Positions 34,539 through 44,179 of a DNA stretch of 64,000 bases are shown piece after piece. Source of the DNA: Parastagonospora avenae f. sp. tritici 18332-5. Its lineage: Eukaryota; Ascomycota; Dothideomycetes; Pleosporales; Phaeosphaeriaceae. The stretch is from NCBI GenBank assembly GCA_022559985.1, contig JAFJTR010000024.1, forward strand, positions 248,001-312,000, given 5' to 3'. The stretch's first letter is position 1; each line of letters opens with the position of its first letter. Made by a program: the position numbers and the translations under genes. Below the pieces are notes generated by a model. The model saw only the letters and a program-made list of their open reading frames with translations, made no database searches and was not told the origin of the DNA.

Positions 34539-34561
34539 TGTGTGTACGCGTGTGTGTGTGT
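34539..34561. repeat. Short interrupted (TG)n tract in repeat unit 1
   Basis: An imperfect TGTGTGTACGCGTGTGTGTGTG run in the first unit of the array, at the same relative place as the longer run at 34903-34947. Confidence 0.6.
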
Positions 34562-34902
34562 TTTAGAACCAAAAGAGCCAAGAACATGTTTAGGCTTGAT
34601 TCGTCTTTTTGGAAACAAGATGACAGAGGGTCTCGATGCCCAGTGAAGTATATATACCCTCTCTCCTGATGACTTCTGCTAAAGGAGCAGGTTTGGGTTC
34701 GAGCTGTGTACATACAAATTTCAATAACATGAAAGTACTTCATGGGCTATTTTAGACACAAGAAGCCAGAAAACATTGAAAAGATTGTTGTTGCTTTTTA
34801 GACACAAGCTATTGATCGTTGAAGATATAAGAATAAAGTCTCGACGTCGAGGAAGGAATATATATTCTCATCCGTAGCGAACGCCAAATCCAGGGTAGGC
34901 AT

Positions 34903-34916
34903 GTGTATACGTGTGT

Positions 34917-34947
<31 letters not shown>
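34903..34947. repeat. (TG)n microsatellite in repeat unit 2
   Basis: A run of about 18 TG dinucleotides with one interruption, just downstream of CCAAATCCAGG in the second unit. Confidence 0.85.
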
Positions 34948-34950
<3 letters not shown>

Positions 34951-36436
34951 GGACAGTAGGATTTAGACAGGAGGAGTCGAGAACATGCAAGCATTAGAAT
35001 ATATATTTTGGAAAGAAGAAGACAGAAAATATGTCATACATCCTTCGGTCTTTTTGCAAAGTAGCATTCTGATTGTTGTAAATAGAAGAACAGGATCTCG
35101 ACGTCGAGGGAGGTATATATACCCCCCTCTCCCCACTGACAAACACCGAATCCAGGGCAGATTCATGGATTCCTACATTCGAAATTTGAACAGAGGCCAA
35201 GACCAAACACTCAGCTCGTTTGTGCTTTGGAAAGAAGAAGCCAGAGAACATGTAACTACGGTACGTGCGTTTTTGGACAGGAGCCCAGCTATTGTTGATG
35301 AACAAAGTCTCGACATCGAGTGAAGTATATATACCCACGTCCCCCACCAATCTCATGTCGACTACGGTAAGAGTCTTTAGAAAAGCTTGTGCCGAATGCA
35401 AAGGCTTTTGAGAAGACGACATAGTTTCGGTACAGCGACTTTTCCACTCCCGACTTCTAGACATCCAGGGTGCGCAGATTGATGTTTGATTCCTTGGGTC
35501 GGGCGCAGGAGATATGTTGGAGCGGAGGGGAGGAGAAGTGAAGAGGACAGTGGCGAGGTATGCAAACATATATATACATATATATACGCATCTCGAGAGC
35601 CTGAGTCGTCACCAAAAGGGGCGACCTGTTCATTTGAGGAAAGACACCTCCATACAGAGCTGCCGAACGTATTCGATACCGAGAGACGTAGTTTTTGCCG
35701 GGAAAAGGTCGTGCGGCAAACACGTCGCTGATGCACTCCTCTGTTTCGAAACAGATATTCATGGCTTTGTACTTGGCTTCGGACAAGAAGCCACCATATG
35801 CTTAAGCGTATAAAAATCTTTATCTCGAGCCTCGACGGTTTTGGTCGAGAGCAGAAAGTCGCAGCAGGCGGGAGATCATCCACGGGTTGCGCCGATCCTT
35901 CAGCGCCGAGACATCGAATACGCTTCTCCCATTTTTTGAATCCGGAGAGAATCGAAGTATCGAAGATGTTCCTTGGTTTTTTATGGTTCGTAGATGGCGA
36001 AAGAAGAGCAGCGGAGAGACATGAAAGGGTCCTCATATCTTTTTTGGACAGACATCCCGCTGCTCAGAAGTAGGTTCTGGAGAGGAGAAGCAAAGAACAT
36101 TCCATTCTAGTGTTGTCCTTTGTTAAGAAGGTAAGGCCTTTGATGAGTGGATTTGTGAGAGAAGGTATGCAGAAGTGAAGGGTTTATATGTCTAGAGCCA
36201 GCAACACTAAGCTGAACAAAGCGTTACTATGGCGTTGATCCAAGTGGCTCAGAAGACATCGATACATCCGTCATAAATTTTGAGCTCTCAAATCTAGGCC
36301 ACTTGATAGCGATGTATTCACTATCAATACTCACGAATCTAATTACCGACCTTTCCTCATCCAACTTGCCATATCCAACCCTCCCTTCATCACCCAATCC
36401 CAAAACGATAGTATTACCTCATCTATCCAATAACGC

Positions 36437-39028
36437 TCAGCTAAACATCCTCCTCTCAACCCTTCCCACTCGCGGCGGCGTCTCGTCCATGACATCACCC
36501 CTCTGTACATCCTCTCCATACCGCGCGCGCATAGCGGCGGCTTCCTGCCTCATCAACTGCTCTTCTCCCGCACCCGAGTTCTCCTGATCGCGCTGCTGCG
36601 GCGGCACTCGGCGAATTGGGCGCACCGGGTTCGCAGCATGAAGAAGTGGAGATCGGAGACTGACTGCGTGATGGAGAGGAAGAGATGCGCGAGGCAGATG
36701 GAGGTGGTTCGGAGAACGTGCTGGTGTGACTCGACGGCGAGCGCGAGTCTGAGTGCGATCTGGGGCCGCTCCACCGCGCATATTGGGTCCGTTGCTAGGA
36801 GAGATCATGGGGGGAAGGTCCGGCGATGCACTCGGTCTGTAAGTTGGCGCAGAAGGGTCGAGACGCGCGCTCGGACGTCGAGTGGTTGGAGAAATTGGGC
36901 TACTTGAGACCTCTGCCGTACGCCGCCATGGCATGTTCACTCCAGCAGGTCGATTCCAATCGGGGGCTCGAAATAGGTTAGAGGCGTCACGGGGGGCTGT
37001 TGGAGGAGGCAGGCTGAGCCGCGACGGACCTGGCTGAAGGGTGTCGCTAGGATTCAAACTGTGCATTGCCTCGAAGACCTCTCGGTGTCGCTGGACCTGA
37101 CTGTTGTGGCTACGATCACTGCTCTGGGCAGATGGTCGGGCATGTGCATTCTCGCTGGACCGTTGATTTGATCTAGCAGTGTGCGCATTACGTCCGTTAG
37201 AAGCACCGTATAGATCTCGGACATGAGAATTTTGTGAACGACTAGTCGAACTGCGCGCGGCATCTGTCGCACTGTGTCGAGACCCTGCACTGTATCGGTC
37301 GATGGGATATGGAGCGACGGGTTGTGCAGTCGGTGGCGGCCGCGCGTTCTGCTGTGACAGATGATGCTGATAATATTCGGAATAAGGATCGAGGGGTGAA
37401 GGACGGCCCTGCATCGCTGCACTGGCCGCGTCTATGTATCCCGTGGATGGCGTGAATCTTTGCACAGGGACATTCGTATAGCTATGACCCGGAGGCGCAA
37501 CTTGATAACCAGACGGAAGGGGTAGTCGACCATTCCATACAGGCAATTGCTGTGTAGATGCATTACCCGGAGATGCAGCCTGATAACCGGGCGGGGTGGA
37601 TGGTCGGTCATGCCACGCAGGTTGCCATTGCCCTACAGATGCTTGTGATGATACACGGGCTGACGCAATCGCTCTCGTTTGAGATGGTGCGGGCGATACA
37701 GCATGAGTGTTGTGACGATTGTAAGGAAACGAGGGCAATGGAGATACGCTGTATTGACCAGCGGCGGTGACATGCCTTGGCAATTGCTCCGTAGAGCCAA
37801 ACATTGGCGCATTCGAAGGGCGCAAGGAATGATACGCGCCACGGCTGGCTGGTGCAGCAGCTGCAGATCCATCATACTGAGGCCGGGCAGTGTCGTGGCT
37901 CCCTGGCTGACTTCCACTTACCTGACGGGACATGGGAGGCAGTTCATAGAATGAATAGGCTCCACTGGCAGCCGATGCTTCACTGCTGAATCGTCTCGAC
38001 GTACCAGCTGGTGGATGATCTTGCTGACTACCACAATTATCTGGATGATACGCTAAGGATGCTGAAGATTGGCGTGCTGGCCGTGTACCAAACACGTCAT
38101 CGACAGACCTTCTTGCATCGAAGGCAGTGGCCGAGTGATCCTGTGGCTGCATAGATAATCCAAATGTAGGTGCGGTTCCTGACGAAAGACTACGCATGTG
38201 CGTCGGCATATGCTCGCGGGGACGACACGGCTCCGTCTGCCAGCCCTGCGTCTGCGTCCAGACTTCACGAATCGTGAAGCGAGGTCGATCATCCCATTCC
38301 CTCCTCTCGTCAAGGTAACTCTTGAGGCGAAGAGTCGGGTTTTCGGGGTCAGAGGTACTTTCCGGATCTGAAGTGTGGTCCGGAGGCCCTCTGTCGTCAT
38401 CACCACATGGGAATGGTGGAGGCGTTCGACCCCCTCCACGTAACTCAGCTTGGCTTGTCCTAGAGGCGGGACGAGTGGGTGAGGCCCGTTGATCAGGTTC
38501 AGCAGAGTTGACAGAGTTGGTGGGAGTCACGGCTGATTGAGATGCAGTATGAGAAGGAGAGCTTGCATCTCCATGCGTGCGATGCTCAGCTGCAGCCAAA
38601 CGAGTTGGACTATTTTTGTGGGCCCTCCCAAGCCTGAACGGTAGATGCAAGATCCGAAGGGAGGACGGAGCAGGCGAATCGACAGATGCTGGCGTCATTT
38701 CTTCAATCTCAGAAGTGGACATAGGGCCTCGCACGCTATCAGCCCGCGCCCTGGGGCTTGGAGTTGTCTGCTCAGAAGGCTCCGCAGACTGGTCATCAAA
38801 AGACGAATCAGTAGCTCGCTGCGGTCTCGGTCTCAGTATAGGAATGTCTCCAAGGGTGGTGATGGCGTCTTGAACTGCTCGCTGTGGACCACGACGGAGC
38901 ATTGGACGTCCTTGCTGTGGTGAAACATGTCTCGCGTTCTTAAGACTACGTCTGCTGGCAATGCGGCGGAAGGCCTCGTCAACATCCTCGGGCGTCAGCG
39001 TGATCTCGGAGGGTCGAAGGCGAAGCAT
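36437..39028 (-). CDS. Large disordered fungal protein of unknown function, 863 aa
   Basis: Single exon. I chose the ATG at 39028, where the protein begins MLRLRPSEITLTPEDVDEAF and RRIASRRSLK, a compact charged motif that looks like the only folded or conserved part; the frame is open 23 codons further to 39097. The rest is Pro/Ser/Arg/Gln-rich, with many SP and TP sites, and looks intrinsically disordered. A repeated PxGYQxAxPGxxx motif occurs near residues 480-520 (PPGYQAASPGN, PSGYQVAPPGH). The C-terminus EEQLMRQEAAAMRARYGED is a short helix. There are no membrane segments, signal peptide or catalytic motifs. I do not recognise a function. It shares its promoter region with the divergent PDK1 kinase gene. 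Confidence 0.75.
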   Translation of the reverse strand: MLRLRPSEITLTPEDVDEAFRRIASRRSLKNARHVSPQQGRPMLRRGPQRAVQDAITTLGDIPILRPRPQRATDSSFDDQSAEPSEQTTPSPRARADSVRGPMSTSEIEEMTPASVDSPAPSSLRILHLPFRLGRAHKNSPTRLAAAEHRTHGDASSPSHTASQSAVTPTNSVNSAEPDQRASPTRPASRTSQAELRGGGRTPPPFPCGDDDRGPPDHTSDPESTSDPENPTLRLKSYLDERREWDDRPRFTIREVWTQTQGWQTEPCRPREHMPTHMRSLSSGTAPTFGLSMQPQDHSATAFDARRSVDDVFGTRPARQSSASLAYHPDNCGSQQDHPPAGTSRRFSSEASAASGAYSFYELPPMSRQVSGSQPGSHDTARPQYDGSAAAAPASRGAYHSLRPSNAPMFGSTEQLPRHVTAAGQYSVSPLPSFPYNRHNTHAVSPAPSQTRAIASARVSSQASVGQWQPAWHDRPSTPPGYQAASPGNASTQQLPVWNGRLPLPSGYQVAPPGHSYTNVPVQRFTPSTGYIDAASAAMQGRPSPLDPYSEYYQHHLSQQNARPPPTAQPVAPYPIDRYSAGSRHSATDAARSSTSRSQNSHVRDLYGASNGRNAHTARSNQRSSENAHARPSAQSSDRSHNSQVQRHREVFEAMHSLNPSDTLQPGPSRLSLPPPTAPRDASNLFRAPDWNRPAGVNMPWRRTAEVSSSPISPTTRRPSARLDPSAPTYRPSASPDLPPMISPSNGPNMRGGAAPDRTQTRARRRVTPARSPNHLHLPRASLPLHHAVSLRSPLLHAANPVRPIRRVPPQQRDQENSGAGEEQLMRQEAAAMRARYGEDVQRGDVMDETPPRVGRVERRMFS

Positions 39029-39895
39029 GGTGTGCACAGCGGCCGAGCGAATGGAATGGCGAGAGAAATGCTGTGGACAAGATGATCTCAGATCCAAAAA
39101 GTTGAGTGTAGAAACATGACGGTACGGGGAGATGCGATCAACAACCGTATCCTACCCCGCGCCGTGATCGTTACTGCACTTTTGCGTGTGGAGTGCCTTC
39201 CCCATTCAGGAGGTATGGGTGAACGTCTAGGGCACCACGTGACGACATGATAGCTCCTACCAAATCATGCGAATGTTGCAGTTACACACGTTGGCGTGCT
39301 TCTACTTACCTATTACCCAAGCACAGAGTAGACAAACTTTACTGTATCGTTTATGATGCGAATTCATCCTGGGCCAGTCCAGTGACGCTCCACGTAGACG
39401 TTTGACATGGGATGGAGCATATTTGTGGATATCCAGGAGCAGCAGGGAGCGATGCATGTGCAATATTGCCTGCGTAACCCGACAGGGCAGACGGGCGTCG
39501 ACGATGGCACTGCATACATGCCCTGTCACACAGAGACCCGCAATCCGGGAACTGGAGGCGCAGGGCGATATCAATATCGTGGGTAAAGGCAGCGGCGGTG
39601 CGGTGCGATGCGATGCAGGCAGCTGGTGGTGGAAGGCGCGCCTGACGCCAAGACATATCGACATCACCAAGCGTCTGGCAGTCAACGGCGTGCAGCGAGC
39701 CATCCTCAGCTTGACGGCCATTCTCCCCTCGCACCCTTCGCTATACTGGCCTCTGGGCGTCCCCATGCCTCCACTGCCCGCCTCTGTCCCGCACTCTGAC
39801 CCCGTCGCACCCGACGCGCTGCGGGCAGTCCCCTTGCTGCTCCGACCCGTCACCTTTCGCTCGTTTCCCGCCCAAGCTGTCCACTGGCTGCCACG
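39029..39895. promoter_or_regulatory. Divergent promoter between the disordered protein and PDK1
   Basis: 867 bp without a supported gene. A CACGTG box lies at 39236-39241. Frames over 39302-39899 on both strands are open but overlap and resemble nothing known. Confidence 0.5.
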
Positions 39896-42564
39896 ATGAA
39901 TGGCGACCTGAGCCTGTCGCAGTCCCTCGGCGGGCTGCGCATCGCGAACCCCGACGAAGACAGCGCGTCGCCGTCTCTGGCGCCCCCGCAGGCCCTGGAC
40001 AGCGACGGTGCAGCGCCCCGGCCAGCGTCATCGCCCTCGCGAGCCTCGTCGTCGAGTACCGTCACCGAGAGGCAGAAGCCGCGAGACCCCCCGCTCGCCC
40101 TGCCCGAACAGCAGTCCGCGCTGGGCTCGCTGGGAATCAATGCAAATGCCTTTGGCACCGCCTCACCCGGCTCCTCGCCCTCAGGCCATCCCTCTCCCCT
40201 AGCCGAGACGGCCTCGTCGTCGTCGTCATCCTACTCACCGCGCCTGTCCCACCGCCAGTCGATGCCCCTGGCCCACCAGGCGCAACACCAGGCCGCATAC
40301 TCGCCCTATGCCGCCGCCCCGATGCTGCAGGCGCGGAATGGCATGCCGCAGGGGCAGCAGGCCATGCGCGAACGGCCCTTATCGACAAGCATGTACCAGC
40401 ACCCCAATCTCTCCAGCACCTCCACCACCGCGCCCGGCACCTACAGATATAACGACGAGGCAATGGCCGGTGACGTCAGGCGGACCAGCAGCTCAAGAGT
40501 CGCGCCAAGTGCCATGCCAGCGCGCGAGGCCAGCAGACGCGACCCGTACCGCCAGTCGGCGCAGATGAGCGCCATAAACGGGCCACTACCCCCGCGGAGG
40601 AGCTCGCGGAGGATCCCCATGGACGGCCCACACGTACCACATGCACAGCTCTCCAGCTCACCGTACAGTATTGAGGGCGGACCGCTATCGAGTACCGACG
40701 AGTGGAAGGAAAAAGGCGCAGCTCTGACGACACGGCAGGAGATGGACCAGAATGGCAGGCCTGTGACGCGTGTGGTGAAGAAGGGCGTCAAGGACTTCAG
40801 CTTTGGACGCACACTCGGCGAGGGATCCTACAGCACCGTGCTCGCTGCGACCGACCGCCAGACATTGCGGGAATACGCCATCAAGGTCCTCGACAAGCGC
40901 CACATCATAAAGGAGAAGAAGGTCAAATACGTCAACATCGAGAAGGACACCCTCAACAGGCTGACAGAGCATCCCGGCATTGTCCGCCTATACTACACGT
41001 TCCAGGACGAGCGGTCGCTGTACTTTGTGCTCGACTTGGCATCTGGCGGAGAGCTTCTCGGATTCCTTAAGAAGATTGGCACATTCGACGTTGAATGCAC
41101 GCGCTTCTATGGTGCGCAAATACTGGACTCCATCGACTACATGCACAACAAAGGCGTGATACACAGGGACTTGAAGCCTGAGAACGTCTTGCTGGACGAC
41201 CAAATGCATGTCAAAATCACCGACTTTGGCACTGCGAAGATCCTGGAACAGAAGCACGCGAACGGCATTGGCTCAACGACCGGTGACCCATTGGAAGGTG
41301 CCGAATCGGATCGAGCCAAGTCTTTTGTCGGAACGGCCGAGTATGTCTCACCAGAGCTGCTCACAGACAAGAATGCGTGCAAGGCGAGCGATCTCTGGGC
41401 GTTTGGCTGCATCATATATCAGCTTCTGGCTGGGCGACCCCCATTCAAGGCTGGAAACGAGTACCAAACATTCCAAAAAATTGTTGGCCTGGATTACACC
41501 TTTCCTGATGGCTTCCCACCTCTTGCAAAGGACCTCGTTGAGCGACTACTTGTTCTCGATCCACTGACGCGTCTGCCAATGGAGCACATCAAGACCCATG
41601 CCTTCTTTGATGGCATCATCTGGGGCAAAGGACTGTGGAAACAAAAGGCTCCACGATTGAAGGCCTACAGTCCGCCAGCGCAAGAGCCCATCAAGCTCAA
41701 TGGTAAGTTTAGGCACCGGCCTTGAGACGCAATTTGATAACACGTTCCCAGGTCCATCCACACCAGCAACGTCCACTCAAGCGAGTAGGCAAATGCCACC
41801 AAAGCCGCGCCTCATCACAGAATTACCACCGCCAAGCCAATTGGACATCGATTGGTCGCCTGTGCTTTCAAAACGTGACGAAAGAATCCTCAAACTTGGC
41901 AACATGTTCGTGACACATCATCCACCTGGCCACCAGATTGGCGGGAAGGAAGAGCCTGTGGAAGCCCCTAAGAAATTTTCGCGGTTCTTCACAAGTAGTA
42001 CTGTTAAGAAGCGACAGAGACTTGTGATGATAACATCGAGCGGCCGTGTTTTGATGTGCGCTGCTGGAACAAACGACAAGAAGCTGAAGGAGGAGGTTTC
42101 GCTCTTGTCGGCCGGTTGTGCTTGGAGATCCTACCAAGACTCCAAGGGCCTTACAGCTTGGCTCATAGAAACAGTATGTGTTGTTGTCCATGCCTACCCC
42201 TTTGTTCTTACTAATACGCTCTCAGCGAGACAAGCAATATGTTTTCGAGGATACCAAAAGCACGACCAGTGATCCCGATGGCAGCAAATACTCATCCCAA
42301 GAATGGCTCGACATGATCGAAAACGCACGAGAAATCGCCATATCACAATCCATGGCGAGCTCATACTCTGGCGACGCCGCTCTGAACGAGCTGGGGTCAA
42401 TAAGATCTAGTCCGACCAGCACTTTGGGTGGGGACTCGGCACTTGAAGGTGTCAACATCCCAACCGCTCGACATTTACGCAAGGAGCATGGCGACGCGGA
42501 GTCGATGAAGGGCAGGAAACGCTTCAGCAAGCGGCATTCGAAGAATGGACTCGCCAACTTTTAA
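39896..42564 (+). CDS. PDK1: 3-phosphoinositide-dependent protein kinase 1 (PDK1/Pkh/Ksg1), 855 aa
   Basis: Master serine/threonine kinase that phosphorylates the activation loops of AGC kinases (Ypk, Sch9, PKC, PKA type) in sphingolipid and cell-wall integrity signalling. Three exons: 39896-41702, 41752-42173, 42226-42564 (introns 49 and 52 bp). Residues 1-300 are a disordered Ser/Pro-rich region. The kinase domain starts about 302: GEGSYSTV loop (309-315), HRDLKPEN (423-430), DFG (443-445), and an activation segment with Ser476 in AKSFVGTAEYVSPE, equivalent to autophosphorylated Ser241 of human PDK1. The C-terminal segment from about 650 (RILKLGNMFVTHHP; RLVMITSSGRVLMCAAG; WLIETRDKQYVFED) fits a PDK1-type PH domain, as in fission yeast Ksg1 and unlike yeast Pkh1/2. 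The tail is Lys/Arg-rich. Confidence 0.94.
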
Positions 42565-43332
42565 AACATGTTGGATGTCAAAGCAAAGTTTCGATGACCA
42601 ATTGCTTTCAACATTCTTGGGATAGCTATTGATCAGCTCAGTGGCACGGAGTTCACCAGGGCGATCGCCATTTGGCATACTGATATCATTCTCAGGGAAG
42701 GATAACCATGTACAACTCCTGTACGAAGAACTCATCTTTCTCACCATTGACACTTGGACTTGGACACTTCGGCTCCCAACGGCAGTGTTCATGGAGCGCT
42801 GCTCACGTACTACCTCACATAGTAGGGACCCGACTAAGTCTGTTTAGTTGAATGGTTGTAATGCGGCGGGTATCACCAAAGACGGAGCTTGAAACCCTCA
42901 GCTGACTTCAGCGACCGGGATGCAATCGAATCTGGAGCCAACTTTTGCTGAGTCGACACTACATACTCTGCTCAACCACTTCATCCCGCTTTTCTCGTGC
43001 CCTCGTCGCGCAACACACTTCTCGACAGAGCACGACAACACGTTTGGCACCCAACCATCAGATGGATTCTGCCAATCGAACTGAATTCACGTAGTCAACA
43101 GCACATAGACCCCAACCCACACGATCCCGCGCATTCACCACACTCGCCCCCCTCCCTTTGTCCTACACTCAACTCTTCGGAGTGAATGGCGTTCTGTATG
43201 TCTTATCTCACCTCGCTCACCACACGCATTTCCTTTGTACATCTGACAAGAACACCGGCATAACAAGAAAGCTGTTTCACAAGATTACCTCGTTATTTTT
43301 CACAGGCATAGGAATATGGGTTTCGTATGCAT
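42565..43332. other. Intergenic downstream of PDK1
   Basis: 768 bp. Frames such as 43158-43466 on the plus strand are open but have no recognisable content and overlap the minus-strand candidate at 43333-43774. Confidence 0.5.
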
Positions 43333-43774
43333 TTAGCGGTTTTCCTCCCAGCGACACCATTTCCTTAGTTCAACTTTCTCCAATTCCGCCGCTTCCCCTG
43401 ATGGTGGATATCCTTCTGTTGGTTCTGGAAGATTGCGCAGAGTTGGAACGCAGCGCAGAAAGATGAGGCTTTTCTTGTACTTAGCTGTTTTCACCTCCTC
43501 GGGCGGAGGGGAGTGTTGCGATATTAGATTGGCCATTGTAGTGGCGCGAACGGTGCGTTTTAATTCAAATCCTTGCGGCGGCTGGATGTTCTGGCTGTCT
43601 TGTAACAGCTGTAGTCTGAATGCATTGGCTGTGATTTCTGAGCGCACCAGGCGCCGGCATAATTCTTGTCCGCCCTCACCCAACGAGAAGAGGTTTAGGT
43701 AGCTTCTCAAAAACTTTCGCAAAACTATACTAGAATATGTTAGAGCAGTGTATATCTTCAGGCTCACTTAACAT
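43333..43774 (-). CDS. Possible small protein gene, 132 aa, with a 7-nt first exon
   Basis: Tentative. The minus-strand frame from 43724 to 43333 encodes 129 residues with a balanced, protein-like composition (for example GGQELCRRLVRSEITANAF, GFELKRTVRATTMANLI, KKSLIFLRCVPTLRNLPEP). It has no ATG until its middle, but a 43-bp intron (43767-43725, GTGAGC, branch CTCTAAC, acceptor TAG) would join it to an ATG at 43774 and give MLILRKFLRSYLNL... . The alternative is an internal ATG with a product of about 67 residues, or chance. I recognise no family. It lies 405 bp downstream of the next minus-strand gene. Confidence 0.35.
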
Positions 43775-44179
43775 TATGCTCCTAAAAGACTATTAGATCA
43801 CTTCGCGCGTATGCAAAGCGGACACGAGTTTTGCCGCTGCCTGGTGAGCGTGCACAGGCAAACACTACAACATCAACAAACAGCTTTCAGGAGTATTTCA
43901 TTCACATTCCGTGTCCGGGAATCAAGTATCAGGTAGAAGAGATGCGGTAGAATGAAGCTGCGATAGATCTCGACTGTCTTCCCAAGGTGCGGATCCCCCC
44001 TTACAAATATGTAGATGAACGCCTATAAATGCTATGCTGCGCTATTCCATACCCAGTCCAGTCCAGTCCAGTCCAGTCCAGTCCGAATACCTATGCTGAA
44101 ATAACAACCCTAAAATCCACCCGCCTACGCCATGTCTATACAGCCAAATGATGCAAAACTGCTTTCCGTAGTGAAGATA
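43775..44179. other. Intergenic between the Met-rich-tail gene and the possible small gene
   Basis: 405 bp without a gene; contains the CCAGT microsatellite at 44053-44082 and the 3' region of the Met-rich-tail gene. Confidence 0.55.
44053..44082. repeat. (CCAGT)6 microsatellite
   Basis: Six perfect tandem copies of CCAGT just downstream of the stop of the Met-rich-tail gene on the minus strand. Confidence 0.9.

Larger units (their letters stand above)
34519..35340. repeat. Degenerate tandem array: palindrome CTCGACGTCGAG followed by TATATATA
   Basis: Four units can be aligned by eye. Each has a 12-bp palindrome or its variant (34632 CTCGATGCCCAG, 34840 CTCGACGTCGAG, 35097 CTCGACGTCGAG, 35309 CTCGACATCGAG), followed 5-6 bases later by a TATATA block (the third is itself a palindrome, GGTATATATACC at 35112-35123), then a pyrimidine-rich CCCTCTCC-like stretch and, in three positions (34521, 34883, 35146), CCRAWTCCAGG. 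Between units lie GAAAGAAGAAGCCAGAGAACATG-like and TTTTTGGACAGGAG-like segments. Spacing between palindromes is 208, 257 and 212 bp. Function unknown. Confidence 0.75.
33054..36436. other. 3.4-kb gene-free region containing a degenerate repeat array
   Basis: No gene supported. Many short frames exist on both strands; those at 34994-35569 owe their similarity to each other to the DNA repeats beneath, in different frames. A CACGTG box lies at 33343-33348. The phrase TTTTGGACA recurs at about 33354, 33773, 33953, 34947, 35271 and 36043, hinting that diverged copies extend well beyond the clear array at 34.5-35.4 kb. Confidence 0.6.

Noticed and set aside
34994..35569. 191-codon minus-strand open frame with internally similar segments (FSxFFFPK-like)
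   Set aside because: The similarity comes from the DNA repeat array beneath; related segments fall in different frames in other units, there is no good start context, and no family resemblance.
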